The notes beneath the pieces were generated by a model, which ran no database searches, was not told the DNA's origin, and worked only from the letters and a program-made list of their open reading frames with translations. The position numbers and the translations under genes were made by a program. Source: Bradyrhizobium sp. NAS80.1 (GTDB taxonomy: Bacteria > Pseudomonadota > Alphaproteobacteria > Rhizobiales > Xanthobacteraceae). From it: 64,000 nt of DNA. The stretch covers positions 145,231-209,230 of the forward strand of contig NZ_LGHL01000048.1 of assembly GCF_001908205.1 (NCBI RefSeq), read 5' to 3'. Within the stretch, counting starts at the first letter, position 1; each line of letters opens with the position of its first letter. Positions 16,189-24,974 of this stretch are shown one piece after another.

Positions 16189-18528
16189 CTATCCAGCCGC
16201 CCGCCGCGGCGCCAGATTGACCGAGCTATCAGCCGGCGGCGCGATCTGCATCAAGATGGTCTGGACCGGGGACGCGACCTCGATGCCGTTCTGCTGGAAG
16301 CGCAGCTTCATGCGACGGTTGAATTCGCGCTGGACCGGCCAGCGGCCGGCCTCGGTGCAGCGGATCTGGCCGACGATCGACACCATCGCGCCGTCGACCT
16401 TGTCGATGCCCCATAGATCGAGGTCGCCGCGGATCGCCGCGCGGAATTCCGGCTCGCGGCGCATCTCCTCGACGATGTCCTTGAGGATCTGGCCGGCGCG
16501 GTCGGTGTCCTCCTTGTAGGCAACATTGACGCTGACGGATGCATTGCCGGCGCCGCGACTGGCATTGGTGATGGTCGTCACCGCGCTGAAAGGTACGATG
16601 TGCACGGCGCCGTCGCCGGCGCGGAGCCGAATGGTGCGGATCGAGACGTTCTCGACCACGCCGGAAAGTCCGGAAACGCTGACGTTATCACCAACCTGAA
16701 CTGTGTTCTCCAGCAGCAAAAAGAGGCCGGTGATGAGGTCCTGCACCAGCTTCTGCGAGCCGAAGCCGATGGCGATACCGATGATGCCGGCGCCCGCGAG
16801 CAGCGGCGCAACATTGACGCCGATCTCGCTCAGCGCAGTGAGCCCGACGACCGTAGCGATCAGGCAGAGAAGCGCCGTTCGCAACATCGGCTGGAAGGTG
16901 CGCAGGCGCGCGGCACGGGCGTAGTGCCCATCGCGTGACAGCGTATTGATCTGGCGGTCCAGGAGCGCATTACTGGCTTCCCAGATCGCTGCAGCAATGA
17001 ATACGGCGATGCCGATAGTCACCACAGCCGAGATCAGCCGGCCGCCAATCTGGCCGCCATAGAACCAGACGACGGCGTCCACGCCCCAGACCTCGAGCAC
17101 GGCGACGAAACCGATGAAGGCGATCACGCTAGATACGATCTTGCGTAGCAACGGCAGATAGCGGTTGGCGCGGGTCTCCAGGCCGGGAAAACGCTGGAGG
17201 ATCTCCGGCTTGATGCGGAAGCCGCGGTCGATCAGGCCGAGCGTCACCATGATGGCGACGCGGGTGATCAGCGCGACCACGACGGTGCCCACGAAATATT
17301 GCAACAGAAGCGAATAGCCGTTGCGGATGTTGAGCGCCCAGACCGCCCACAGCGCGAGATCGAGCGCGATGGCGAGATAGTGCCAGCCGCCGGCGATGCG
17401 GTTGCGCAGACGGGCCGCGATCCCCTGCCGGTCGGCCGGCGCGCGGATGGCCTCGGCGACCTGACGGCGGCACTGCAAGATGATGACGACGACGAAGAGA
17501 TGCACGACAAGCATCACCATCCGCAACAGCGCGGCGTAGCCGGCGCGATGCAGACCGAGCAGCAGCGCCACATTGGCGAAGGCGATGCCGGACACGCCGA
17601 CGCCGACAATGCGGCGCGCCCAGATCTCGACATAGGCCGCAGTCTCGGCGCGTACCGGAAACAGGCCGAATGGACCCGCGAGCGAACGGACCACACAGAT
17701 GAGTCCGCGCGAGAACGCATAGGCATTGACGACCGCGAGGATCACGAGGCGGACGGTTGCGGGATCGCCGATCTCCGTTCCGAGCAAGGCGGTTGCCAAG
17801 CCGACAAAGACGAACACCGGAAGCAGTTCGAGCACGAGGCGCCCGAGCACGAAGGGCAGCCGCAACAGCAGCTGCAACGCCCGTGCTAGACTATGGCGGC
17901 GCTTTTGCAGTTCAGGCGCGGGCGTCACGTCGGCCACTGACGACGGCGGATCGGCAATCGGCAGCGCCTGCACCGGCAGGCGCGCGGTTTGCGGCATGCG
18001 CCCTTCGAGGAAGGCGACCGGACGCCGGATCACCCGGAAGACCACCCACTCCGCACTGAAGGCGCAGCCGAACACCAGCGCGAGCTTCCAGGCGATCTCG
18101 ATCAGGAGGTTGTAAGCCGCCGGATCATTGGCGGTCCGCACGATCCAGTAATAGAAGGTTGGGAAGTGCGTGAGCGTCCGCGCCACATCGGCGATCTCGC
18201 GCGAGATCTCGCCAATCTGTTCGGACACGGTGAGCAGGAGTTGCGCGCCGAGACCATCGGCCGAGAGCGGGATCGGCGATTTCTGCTCGGGCGCGGGCGT
18301 GGCGATCTGCTGCGGACCGGACGCGTTCGCGATCGCGCGCAACGTGTCGATCATCTGCGCGCGCTTCTTGTCGTCCTGCAGCGTCTCCAGCGCGCGCTTG
18401 GCCTGGTCGGACGACAGTGCGGCCGCTCCATTGGCGGCCGGCGCGGACGGCTCGGCATAGGCGCCGGACAAAGATGAGATGGCGAGGAAGAGCGCTGCGA
18501 GAAGCGCAGAAGCCAGCTTATGCGACAC
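16189..18528 (-). CDS. Large MscS-family mechanosensitive channel
   Basis: 779 residues from GTG 18528, chosen because AGGGA precedes it and it gives an immediate signal peptide (SHKLASALLAALFLA, cleaved near AYA-EP). A periplasmic coiled region with EQIGEISREIADVART follows, then many membrane helices (about ten) and the MscS core: NVAPLLAGAGIIGIAIGFGS (pore helix), QKLVQDLITGLFLLLENTVQ, and the beta domain with GVVENVSIRTIRLRAGDG. The overall plan resembles E. coli YbiO/MscK-type large channels of the inner membrane that open on osmotic downshift. Single gene. Confidence 0.88.
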   Translation of the reverse strand: MSHKLASALLAALFLAISSLSGAYAEPSAPAANGAAALSSDQAKRALETLQDDKKRAQMIDTLRAIANASGPQQIATPAPEQKSPIPLSADGLGAQLLLTVSEQIGEISREIADVARTLTHFPTFYYWIVRTANDPAAYNLLIEIAWKLALVFGCAFSAEWVVFRVIRRPVAFLEGRMPQTARLPVQALPIADPPSSVADVTPAPELQKRRHSLARALQLLLRLPFVLGRLVLELLPVFVFVGLATALLGTEIGDPATVRLVILAVVNAYAFSRGLICVVRSLAGPFGLFPVRAETAAYVEIWARRIVGVGVSGIAFANVALLLGLHRAGYAALLRMVMLVVHLFVVVIILQCRRQVAEAIRAPADRQGIAARLRNRIAGGWHYLAIALDLALWAVWALNIRNGYSLLLQYFVGTVVVALITRVAIMVTLGLIDRGFRIKPEILQRFPGLETRANRYLPLLRKIVSSVIAFIGFVAVLEVWGVDAVVWFYGGQIGGRLISAVVTIGIAVFIAAAIWEASNALLDRQINTLSRDGHYARAARLRTFQPMLRTALLCLIATVVGLTALSEIGVNVAPLLAGAGIIGIAIGFGSQKLVQDLITGLFLLLENTVQVGDNVSVSGLSGVVENVSIRTIRLRAGDGAVHIVPFSAVTTITNASRGAGNASVSVNVAYKEDTDRAGQILKDIVEEMRREPEFRAAIRGDLDLWGIDKVDGAMVSIVGQIRCTEAGRWPVQREFNRRMKLRFQQNGIEVASPVQTILMQIAPPADSSVNLAPRRAAG

Positions 18529-19283
18529 GAGGATTCCCTGAAAATAAACGCGCTGTCGGAGTCGGGACGTTCGCCGCCGAAGCACTGCGTCATGTCGGAC
18601 CGCAGTTATTCGCCCCGATCCTGTGTCGGAAGTTGGCCACCGAGACGACATTCTCTTGGCATTTGCCGCGGTGCGCGAACGGGAACCGCGAGCTCAGCCC
18701 GGAAGAACCACGGACTGGAATACCGCGCAGAAGACCTCTGCCGTCATTCCAGGATTCGGCCCGGAATGACGGCGAGGAGGAGGAGAGGAAAAGCAGGATC
18801 TCAGAGGCGCCCCGTGGCCTCATCGCGGCCATCCGACACACTCAGCGTGTCAGAATACAGCGCCGGGAAGGTAGGGGCCTTGCCTCACTGATGCGGCCCA
18901 CTAAACCTTGTCCCGGCGTGCCGTTCGCGGTTTTCCGCCGCTATGCGATAGTCCGAACGAGCTCCATCGCAATCAACGCGGCTGGATTTGCGGAGGTGGC
19001 GTCATAGACCTCCCCTTGCTCATGAGATGGACATTACGCGTCGCTTGTTTGCGACCACCCGGATGCTCCTCCTGTGACACAAAACTGTCAAGCGGGATCA
19101 ATGGCCTGAAGATCACAAATGAACGCGCGAGTTCCTTAAGCAGCTGCGCACTGCGACAGGATTTATCGTGCCTGGATGGCCCTGCGACTCAATGCTGCGG
19201 AATAAAGTCTTCCAGGCAGCGTTTGTGATGGCGAGTATAGCCATCACTTCTCCCGCTCTCGTTCATTTCCGGAAAGTCAAAAG
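18529..19283. other. 755-base intergenic region with one hairpin and a Pho-box-like site
   Basis: No convincing gene on either strand. It holds a perfect inverted pair CCGTCATTCC (18741-18750) / GGAATGACGG (18763-18772), a theme of Bradyrhizobium intergenic repeats, and the Pho-box-like site at 19072. The promoters of the channel gene (leftwards) and of the metallo-beta-lactamase-fold gene (rightwards) must both lie here. Confidence 0.5.
19072..19092 (+). promoter_or_regulatory. Pho-box-like direct repeat upstream of the MBL-fold gene
   Basis: CTGTGACACAAAACTGTCAAG resembles the alphaproteobacterial PhoB site CTGTCAY-(4)-CTGTCAY: the second half matches well, the first at 5 of 7. It is about 190 bases upstream of the 19284 start. 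Weak prediction. Confidence 0.3.
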
Positions 19284-20174
19284 ATGAAGATATCGATTTG
19301 CCTCACCGCGCTCGCCGCTTTCGTTGCGGGGCTTGGATCCGCCACCGCGCAAAATCCGCCGCAGACTTCGACCAAAAAGGTCGACGGCACCGAGAACGTC
19401 TACATCTTCCGCTATGGCGGCCATCAGTCGATGTTCATCGTGACCCCGCAAGGCGTGATCGTGACCGACCCGATCTCGTATTTGTGTCCTGCAAAGCCCT
19501 ATATCGACGCGATCAAGGCCGTCACCGACAGGCCGATCAAATACGTCATCTACAGCCACCACCATTACGATCACATCGCCGGCGGCCAGCCGTTCAAGGA
19601 TCTCGGCGCCACCTTCATTGCCCATCGCCGGGCCAAGGAGCGCCTGCTCGAGTTGAAGAAGCAGAATTCGCTGCTCGCGGATGTCGTGCTGCCGGACCAG
19701 GTGGTCGATGACAAGAAGAGCATCACGCTCGGCGGCACCACGCTGGAGCTGAACTATGTCGGCCGCAACCATTCCGACAATTCGCTGGTGATGCGGCTTC
19801 CGAAGGAGAAGATAGTCTTCGTCGTGGACTTCGCGCCGATCGAGTCCGTCCAGTTTCGCAACATTCCCGACAACGCCTCGCCAGTGGAATATATTGCCTC
19901 CCTGAAGAAGCTAGCGTCGCTCGACTGGGAGCGGATGATCCCAGGCCATCCCTATGCCGGTGGCCGCCTCGGCACCAAAAAGGACATCGAAGACGACATC
20001 GCCTACATGGAAGACCTCTCCGCCGAGGTGAAGAAGGCCGCCGATGCCGGCAAGTGCTTCGACACAGCGATGAAGGAAGTGAAGCTTCCGAAATACGAGA
20101 AGTGGGCGAACTACGAGGCGAGCCTTCCCGCCAATGTGGAGCGCCTCTGCTACTGGTGGGGCCGCGGTTATTGA
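19284..20174 (+). CDS. Exported metallo-beta-lactamase-fold hydrolase
   Basis: 296 residues. A signal peptide ends near ATAQ (residue 23). The metal motif SHHHYDHIAGG gives His92, His94, Asp96 and His97; further ligands are likely His163 (GRNHSDNS), Asp182 (VVDFAP) and His222 (IPGHPYAGG). This is a complete dinuclear site, so it should be an active periplasmic hydrolase. The YFRYGGHQSMFIVT-type start places it with subclass-B3-like or quinoprotein-relay-associated MBL proteins rather than true beta-lactamases; the substrate is unknown. Single gene followed by a dispersed repeat. Confidence 0.85.
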   Translation: MKISICLTALAAFVAGLGSATAQNPPQTSTKKVDGTENVYIFRYGGHQSMFIVTPQGVIVTDPISYLCPAKPYIDAIKAVTDRPIKYVIYSHHHYDHIAGGQPFKDLGATFIAHRRAKERLLELKKQNSLLADVVLPDQVVDDKKSITLGGTTLELNYVGRNHSDNSLVMRLPKEKIVFVVDFAPIESVQFRNIPDNASPVEYIASLKKLASLDWERMIPGHPYAGGRLGTKKDIEDDIAYMEDLSAEVKKAADAGKCFDTAMKEVKLPKYEKWANYEASLPANVERLCYWWGRGY

Positions 20175-20185
20175 GGGGCCATTCT

Positions 20186-20338
20186 CCCTCTGCCCGTTCT
20201 TACGGGGAGAGGGCTGGGGTGAGGGGCCCATCCGCCAAAATGGTAGCAGACGGACTCGCGGAGAGTCCCCCTCACCCGGATTGCATCTTCGATGCGATCC
20301 GACCTCCCCCCGCAAGCCGGGCGAGGTAAAGGCGATAA
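20186..20338. repeat. Dispersed palindromic repeat, copy 1
   Basis: A run built from CTCCCTCTGCCCG..ACGGGGAGAGGG, TGGGGTGAGGGG, GACTCGCGGAGAGTCCCCCT, CACCCGGATTGC, ATCCGACCTCC and a GCAAG..GG end. The same order of blocks recurs at 40674-40816, so both are copies of one mosaic element about 140-150 bases long. Noncoding. Confidence 0.8.
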
Positions 20339-20343
20339 TCAGC

Positions 20344-20598
20344 TTAGCGAACGCGCCGTCCCGTCCTCGACGACTGCGCTTGCGCGAAATAGGGATTCAT
20401 CAGGCAGGTCGCCGGCCGACCCGATGCGGAGGCCTGGCACTGGGCGAAGGAGGCGAAGATGCAATCCATCCGCTCGCCTTCGAGCTCGCCGAAAACGTGC
20501 AGGCAGACCGGAGAGCGCGGATCGTAGGTCTGGGCGCACACGGACGCACTCATCACGAGCGCGACAAATGCGGACATGGCAAGAACAGACTTCAGCAC
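20344..20598 (-). CDS. DUF3551-type small secreted protein
   Basis: 84 residues from GTG 20598, preceded by GAGG; a longer frame to 20688 would lack a sensible N-terminus. Signal peptide (LKSVLAMSAFVALVMSASV, cut near CAQ), then the short conserved core with spaced cysteines: SPVCLHVFGELEGERMDCIF, FAQCQASASGR, TCLMNPYF. This Cys pattern fits the DUF3551 family, abundant in Bradyrhizobium, function unknown. It lies 75 bases downstream of the second PPK2 gene and may be co-transcribed. Confidence 0.75.
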   Translation of the reverse strand: MLKSVLAMSAFVALVMSASVCAQTYDPRSPVCLHVFGELEGERMDCIFASFAQCQASASGRPATCLMNPYFAQAQSSRTGRRVR

Positions 20599-20672
20599 GG
20601 CAACCTCGAATCCGGAAATAATGCTTGGCGGATCGACCGTAGAGCAACTCCGATCCCGGTCAATGCCCGGCA

Positions 20673-21614
20673 TCAAGCCGCGCGCCACATTACCGCTTCC
20701 CGCCCCCCCTTCCCTTCACGCTCAAGCGCCTTGCGGACCTCATTGAATTCCTCCAGCGACGCCTTGTCCGCGCGGGGGAAGCGCAAGTCGAGCTTTTCGA
20801 GCGCCGCATTGATTACGGAGCCGATCACGACGCGTGCGAACCATTTGTGGTCAGCCGGCACGATGTACCAGGGCGAATGAGGCGTTGACGTGTGCCGGAC
20901 GATGTCCTGATAGACCGCCTGATAGCGCGGCCACAGTGCGCGTTCCTTGATGTCGTCCATGGAAAACTTCCACTGCTTGGACGGATTCTCCAGTCGCTCG
21001 AGAAAGCGCTCGCGCTGCTCGTCCTTGGAGACATTGAGGAAGAATTTCAGCACGACGGTACCATTGCGGCAGAGGTAGCGCTCGAAGGCCGAGATGTCCT
21101 CGAACCGCTCCTTCCAGATGTTCTTGGTCACAAGTTTTGGCGGCAACTTCTCCTTGGCGAGGATCTCCGGATGCACGCGCGTCACCAGGCATTCCTCGTA
21201 GTGGGAGCGATTGAAGATACCGATATGGCCGCGCTCCGGCAGCGCGATCACGTGCCGCCAGAGGAAGTCGTGGTGGAGCTCCTTGGTACTCGGCGCCTTG
21301 AAGGCATGTACCTCGCAGCCCTGCGGATTGATGCCCTCGAAGATTGCCTTGATCGCAGAATCCTTGCCACCGGCGTCCATGGCCTGAAGTACAATCAGGA
21401 GCGACCAGCGATCCTGGGCGTAAAGCTTCTCCTGAAACTCGATCAGCCGCTTCTTGTTGGTGTCGAGTATCTCCAGCGCCTTCTCCTTATCGAGGTCGCC
21501 CTTCTCGTTGGTCTTGTGGTCCTTGAGGTGAAACTTGCCGGATCCGTCGTAACGGAATGGCGTGATGTAGCGGTCAAGTTCCTGGGCGAGCGATTTGGAC
21601 GGCTTCTTGTTCAT
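20673..21614 (-). CDS. ppk2: Polyphosphate kinase 2 family protein, last gene of the liv operon
   Basis: 313 residues with LDRYITPFRYDGSGKFHLKD, Walker A-like AMDAGGKDSAIK (78-89), HDFLWRH, lid GIFNRSHYEECLVTR and SPWYIVPADHKWFARV. It is paralogous to the PPK2 at 853 but diverged (for example RSHYEE versus RSYYEE). Its ATG at 21614 lies 41 bases inside the end of livM, and no strong ribosome site is visible, so translation may depend on livM. It makes or uses polyphosphate to phosphorylate nucleotides. The C-terminus EREGKGGREAVMWRAA is longer and more basic than in the other copy. Confidence 0.92.
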   Translation of the reverse strand: MNKKPSKSLAQELDRYITPFRYDGSGKFHLKDHKTNEKGDLDKEKALEILDTNKKRLIEFQEKLYAQDRWSLLIVLQAMDAGGKDSAIKAIFEGINPQGCEVHAFKAPSTKELHHDFLWRHVIALPERGHIGIFNRSHYEECLVTRVHPEILAKEKLPPKLVTKNIWKERFEDISAFERYLCRNGTVVLKFFLNVSKDEQRERFLERLENPSKQWKFSMDDIKERALWPRYQAVYQDIVRHTSTPHSPWYIVPADHKWFARVVIGSVINAALEKLDLRFPRADKASLEEFNEVRKALEREGKGGREAVMWRAA

Positions 21615-22593
21615 GAGCGCGAGGCACCTTGCGTTGCGGCTTCAACCGGTCGAGCAAGCTACCAAGGATACCCTTGGGAAGGAATATGATGAAGAGGACG
21701 AGCAGCACGCCGTAGACGAGGTTGTCCCAGCCGACCGCCTTGGTGCCGAAGCCGATGCGCAAGGTCTCGGCCAGCAAAATGGTGATGACAGCACCGACGG
21801 TCGGGCCGAGCGAGACGAAGAGCCCGCCGACGATGGCCGCGAACACCATCTGAAGGGACACGGCGATGCCGCTGACCGTGTCGGGCGTGATGAACATCTG
21901 ATACTGGCAGTAGATAGCGCCTGCCAGGGCCGTCATCAGCGCACTGAGCAGCGTGATCTTCAGCTTCTCGGCCGTGACGTCGACACCGGCGGCGGCCGCG
22001 GCATCCTCGTCCTCCGAGATCGCCTCCAGCGCATAGCGCGCCATGCTGCGATCGACCCAGTGCCAGACCAGGATGCCCGCAAGCCATACCCCCAGCGCGA
22101 TCAGGTACCAGGTCGTCTTGTCGTCGAATTGCAACGCCAGCAGCTTGCTGCCCGAGGCCCGGTTCGGCGTATAGCCGAGGGAGCCGCCGGTGTAGTCGCG
22201 CGTTGCGGTGATGACCTGAAGCACGATGCCGGAGAGCGCCAGCGTCACCAGCACGAAATAGTGCCCGGTGATGCGGAAGCGGAAACAGGGGTAGCCGACG
22301 ACCAGCGCGAGCGCGCCGGCCGCGACCATGCTGAGGGGAATGCCGATCCAGGGCGTCAGCCCGAGATGATTCCAGAGCAGCGCGGTGACATAGGCTCCGA
22401 TCCCCATGAATCCGCCATGGCCGAGCGAGACGAGGCCGAAGCGCCCCATCATCGACCAGGACGTATAGGCGAACGACCAGATCAGGATCAGCACCAGAAT
22501 GTGCAGATGATAAGGATCGCGATAGACGAAGGGCAGCGCGACCAGCGCCGCCAGTCCCAGCGCCCATGCAGCAAGCCGTCCCTGCCCCATCAT
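21574..22593 (-). CDS. livM: Branched-chain amino acid ABC transporter permease LivM
   Basis: 339 residues from ATG 22593, which overlaps the livH stop by four bases (ATGA). Hydrophobic with about eight to nine helices; typical LivM blocks LVSLGHGGFMGIGAYVTAL, EDEDAAAAAGVDVTAEKLK (the cytoplasmic EAA-type loop), FAAIVGGLFVSLGPTVGAV and a KGILG-type end. With LivH it forms the inner-membrane channel. The extended upstream frame (to 22770) lies within livH and is not used. The 3' end overlaps the PPK2 start. Confidence 0.92.
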   Translation of the reverse strand: MMGQGRLAAWALGLAALVALPFVYRDPYHLHILVLILIWSFAYTSWSMMGRFGLVSLGHGGFMGIGAYVTALLWNHLGLTPWIGIPLSMVAAGALALVVGYPCFRFRITGHYFVLVTLALSGIVLQVITATRDYTGGSLGYTPNRASGSKLLALQFDDKTTWYLIALGVWLAGILVWHWVDRSMARYALEAISEDEDAAAAAGVDVTAEKLKITLLSALMTALAGAIYCQYQMFITPDTVSGIAVSLQMVFAAIVGGLFVSLGPTVGAVITILLAETLRIGFGTKAVGWDNLVYGVLLVLFIIFLPKGILGSLLDRLKPQRKVPRAHEQEAVQIARPGT

Positions 22594-23471
22594 CGGCGCC
22601 TCGCCAAGAGGCCCGCGGGCCGGATGAACATCATGACGATGAAGAAGGCGAAGGCGAGCACATAGCCCCATTCGAGATCGGAGAACAGGCCACCGAGCGA
22701 GATGATCTCGGCGAAGACGAAGGAGGCGACGAAGCCGCCGACGAAATTGCCGAGGCCACCAAGCACGCAAATGAGGAAGGTGATCGGCCCGAAGGAAAGA
22801 CCGACGAAGGGGTGCACGTCATATTGCAGCACCAGCAGGCAGGCCGCGAGCCCGGCCAGCGCGCCGCCGAGCGCCGACGTGATGAGATAGATCCGCTTCG
22901 TATCGACGCCCATCAGCGCCATGATCTGCCGGTCCTGCGAGATGGCGCGGATGGCGGTGCCGGTGAACGTGCGCGTCATGAACAGGTAGACCGCGACCAT
23001 GCCGACCAGCGCCGCCAGGAACGAGAGCAGCCGCGCGTAACTGAAATTCATGTCGCCGAAGGCGAGCACCGGCAGGCGGATGCCGAGATTGCGGAAGTCG
23101 ATGCCGAAGGCGACGGTGGCAAAGCTCTGGAGCACGATCAGCACGCCGCCGGTCGCGAGCAACTGGTTGATCGGTGGCGCGGTCAGCAGTGGCGCGATCA
23201 CGAGGTAGTGCAGCGCTGCGCCGAGCACCGCGACCAGAAGGATCGTGAGCGGCGCGGCGATGAAGTAGCTGATGCCGTAGTACTGAACCATGAAATACAT
23301 GGCATACATGCCGATCATCACGAGTTCGGCGTAGCAGATCCAGGTCACGTCGATGACGCCGAAGATCAAGTTGAGCCCGAGCGCAAGGAGCGCCAACACG
23401 CCCCCGAGCAGGATGCCGTTGATCACGGCCTCCAGCAGGTAGATGTCGAAAATGTCCAAAAATGCTTGCAT
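22590..23471 (-). CDS. livH: Branched-chain amino acid ABC transporter permease LivH
   Basis: 293 residues, inner-membrane permease with family blocks EAVINGILLGGVLALLALGL, ATGGVLIVLQSF, DRQIMALMGVDTKRIYLIT (EAA loop) and ICVLGGLGNFVGGFVASF. Start 12 bases after the livF stop. It partners LivM. Substrate class (branched-chain or other amino acids and amides) cannot be refined from the permease. Confidence 0.92.
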   Translation of the reverse strand: MQAFLDIFDIYLLEAVINGILLGGVLALLALGLNLIFGVIDVTWICYAELVMIGMYAMYFMVQYYGISYFIAAPLTILLVAVLGAALHYLVIAPLLTAPPINQLLATGGVLIVLQSFATVAFGIDFRNLGIRLPVLAFGDMNFSYARLLSFLAALVGMVAVYLFMTRTFTGTAIRAISQDRQIMALMGVDTKRIYLITSALGGALAGLAACLLVLQYDVHPFVGLSFGPITFLICVLGGLGNFVGGFVASFVFAEIISLGGLFSDLEWGYVLAFAFFIVMMFIRPAGLLARRR

Positions 23472-23483
23472 TCCTGCATGCCC

Positions 23484-24188
23484 CTACACCCCGAGATACG
23501 CTTCCTTGACCGTGTCGTTCGCCAGCATCTCGGCAGAGGTGCCGGAGGCCCTGATCGTACCCGCCTCGATCAGATAGGCGCGGTCGACCACCCGCAGCAC
23601 CTGCTGCACGTTCTGCTCGACGATCAGCACAGTCAGCCCGCTGGCGCGGATCCGCCTCACCAGCTCGAACACCTGCTGCACCACGACCGGCGCCAGCCCG
23701 GCCGAGGGTTCGTCGAGCAGCAGGAGCTTTGGATTCGACATCAGGGCGCGGCCGATCGCGCACATCTGCTGCTCGCCGCCGGACATGGTGCCGGCCATCT
23801 GGTGGCGGCGCTCCTTCAGGCGTGGGAACAGGTCGAACACGACATCCAGCCGCTCGGCATAGTGGCCTCGGGCCTCCTTCATGAAGGCGCCCATCTTGAG
23901 ATTGTCGTCGACCGAGAGCTGTGGAAACAGCCGCCGGTTCTCCGGCACATGCGCGATCCCGAGGCTGACAATCTTGTGCGGCGGCGTCGCCACGACGCTG
24001 GCGTCCTCCATCCTGATCGACCCGCGCGAGGGACGGATCAGGCCGGAGATCACGCGCATCAGGGTGGTCTTGCCGGCGCCGTTGGGACCAATGACGCCGA
24101 CGGCCTCGCCGGCCCTCACGTCGAGATTGATGTCGAACAGGGCCTGGAACGTGCCATAGCCGGCATTGACGGCGCGGAGCTCCAGCAT
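23484..24188 (-). CDS. livF: Branched-chain amino acid ABC transporter ATPase LivF
   Basis: 234 residues, ATP-binding subunit. Walker A GPNGAGKTTL, signature MSGGEQQMCAIGRAL, Walker B LLLLDEPSAGLAP, switch EQNVQQ. The start MLELRAVNAGYG is canonical. It sits 3 bases after livG, so the two ATPases are translated together. Confidence 0.93.
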   Translation of the reverse strand: MLELRAVNAGYGTFQALFDINLDVRAGEAVGVIGPNGAGKTTLMRVISGLIRPSRGSIRMEDASVVATPPHKIVSLGIAHVPENRRLFPQLSVDDNLKMGAFMKEARGHYAERLDVVFDLFPRLKERRHQMAGTMSGGEQQMCAIGRALMSNPKLLLLDEPSAGLAPVVVQQVFELVRRIRASGLTVLIVEQNVQQVLRVVDRAYLIEAGTIRASGTSAEMLANDTVKEAYLGV

Positions 24189-24191
24189 TGT

Positions 24192-24959
24192 CTAGCCCCC
24201 CGCGCGGCGGCGCGCTTCGGCGGCCGCGGCCTGCGTGATCTCCGCATCGGTTCCGAGATAGACCTCGATCACGCGCGGATCACCGGCAACCGCGCTCGGT
24301 AGTCCCTCAGAGATCTTCTCGCCGTGATCCAGCACCATGACGCGGTCGACGACGCGCATCAGCACGCCCATGATGTGCTCGACCCAGATGATTGTGATGC
24401 CGAGTTCGTCGCGGATGTTGCGCAGCATGTCGGCCGCCTGGTCCATCTCGGCCTCATCGAGGCCGCCGAGGCTCTCATCGGCGAGCAGCAATTTGGGCGC
24501 GGTGGCGAGCGCTTTCGCGAGTTCGAGCTTCTTCAGGCCGGCCGCGCCCAGGCCGTCGACGCTGGCGTGGCGATCGGTCGGCAGGCCGACCATGGCCAGC
24601 GAACGCTCGGCTGCCTCCTCCGCCTTGACGCGGCTGTGTCGACCCTGGCCGTAGAAGCCTGCGAGCGCGACGTTCTCGAAGATGGTCAGTCGCCGGAACG
24701 GCCGCGGGATCTGAAAGGTACGGCCGATGCCGCTGTTGATGATCCGATGCGGGGCAAGGCCCGCGATCTCTGAGCCGCCGAACAGGATTGAGCCGGAGCT
24801 CGGTGCCAGCGTGCCGGAGAGCATGTTGAAGATCGTGCTCTTGCCCGAGCCGTTAGGGCCGATCAGGCCGAGGATCTCGCCCTGATCGACCCGAAACGAA
24901 ACGTTGTTGACGGCGGTGAAGCCACCAAACCGCTTCACCAGCCCGCTGACCTCCAACAC
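24192..24959 (-). CDS. livG: Branched-chain amino acid ABC transporter ATPase LivG
   Basis: 255 residues. Walker A GPNGSGKSTIFN, the LivG-specific insert GRTFQIPRPFRRLTIFENV, Walker B LLLADESLGGLDEAE, and EHIMGVLMRVVDRVMVLDHG. The signature region reads GAAGLKKLELAKALA rather than the usual LSGGQ, with GAAGL in place; LivG proteins do vary here, but this one is unusual. Follows livK by 15 bases. Confidence 0.92.
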   Translation of the reverse strand: MLEVSGLVKRFGGFTAVNNVSFRVDQGEILGLIGPNGSGKSTIFNMLSGTLAPSSGSILFGGSEIAGLAPHRIINSGIGRTFQIPRPFRRLTIFENVALAGFYGQGRHSRVKAEEAAERSLAMVGLPTDRHASVDGLGAAGLKKLELAKALATAPKLLLADESLGGLDEAEMDQAADMLRNIRDELGITIIWVEHIMGVLMRVVDRVMVLDHGEKISEGLPSAVAGDPRVIEVYLGTDAEITQAAAAEARRRAGG

Positions 24960-24974
24960 CGGAACACTCCGCCG

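Noticed and set aside
22566..24302. 578-codon plus-strand frame across livH and livF
   Set aside because: Composition dominated by Arg, His, Asp and Glu, antisense to genes with clear ABC motifs.
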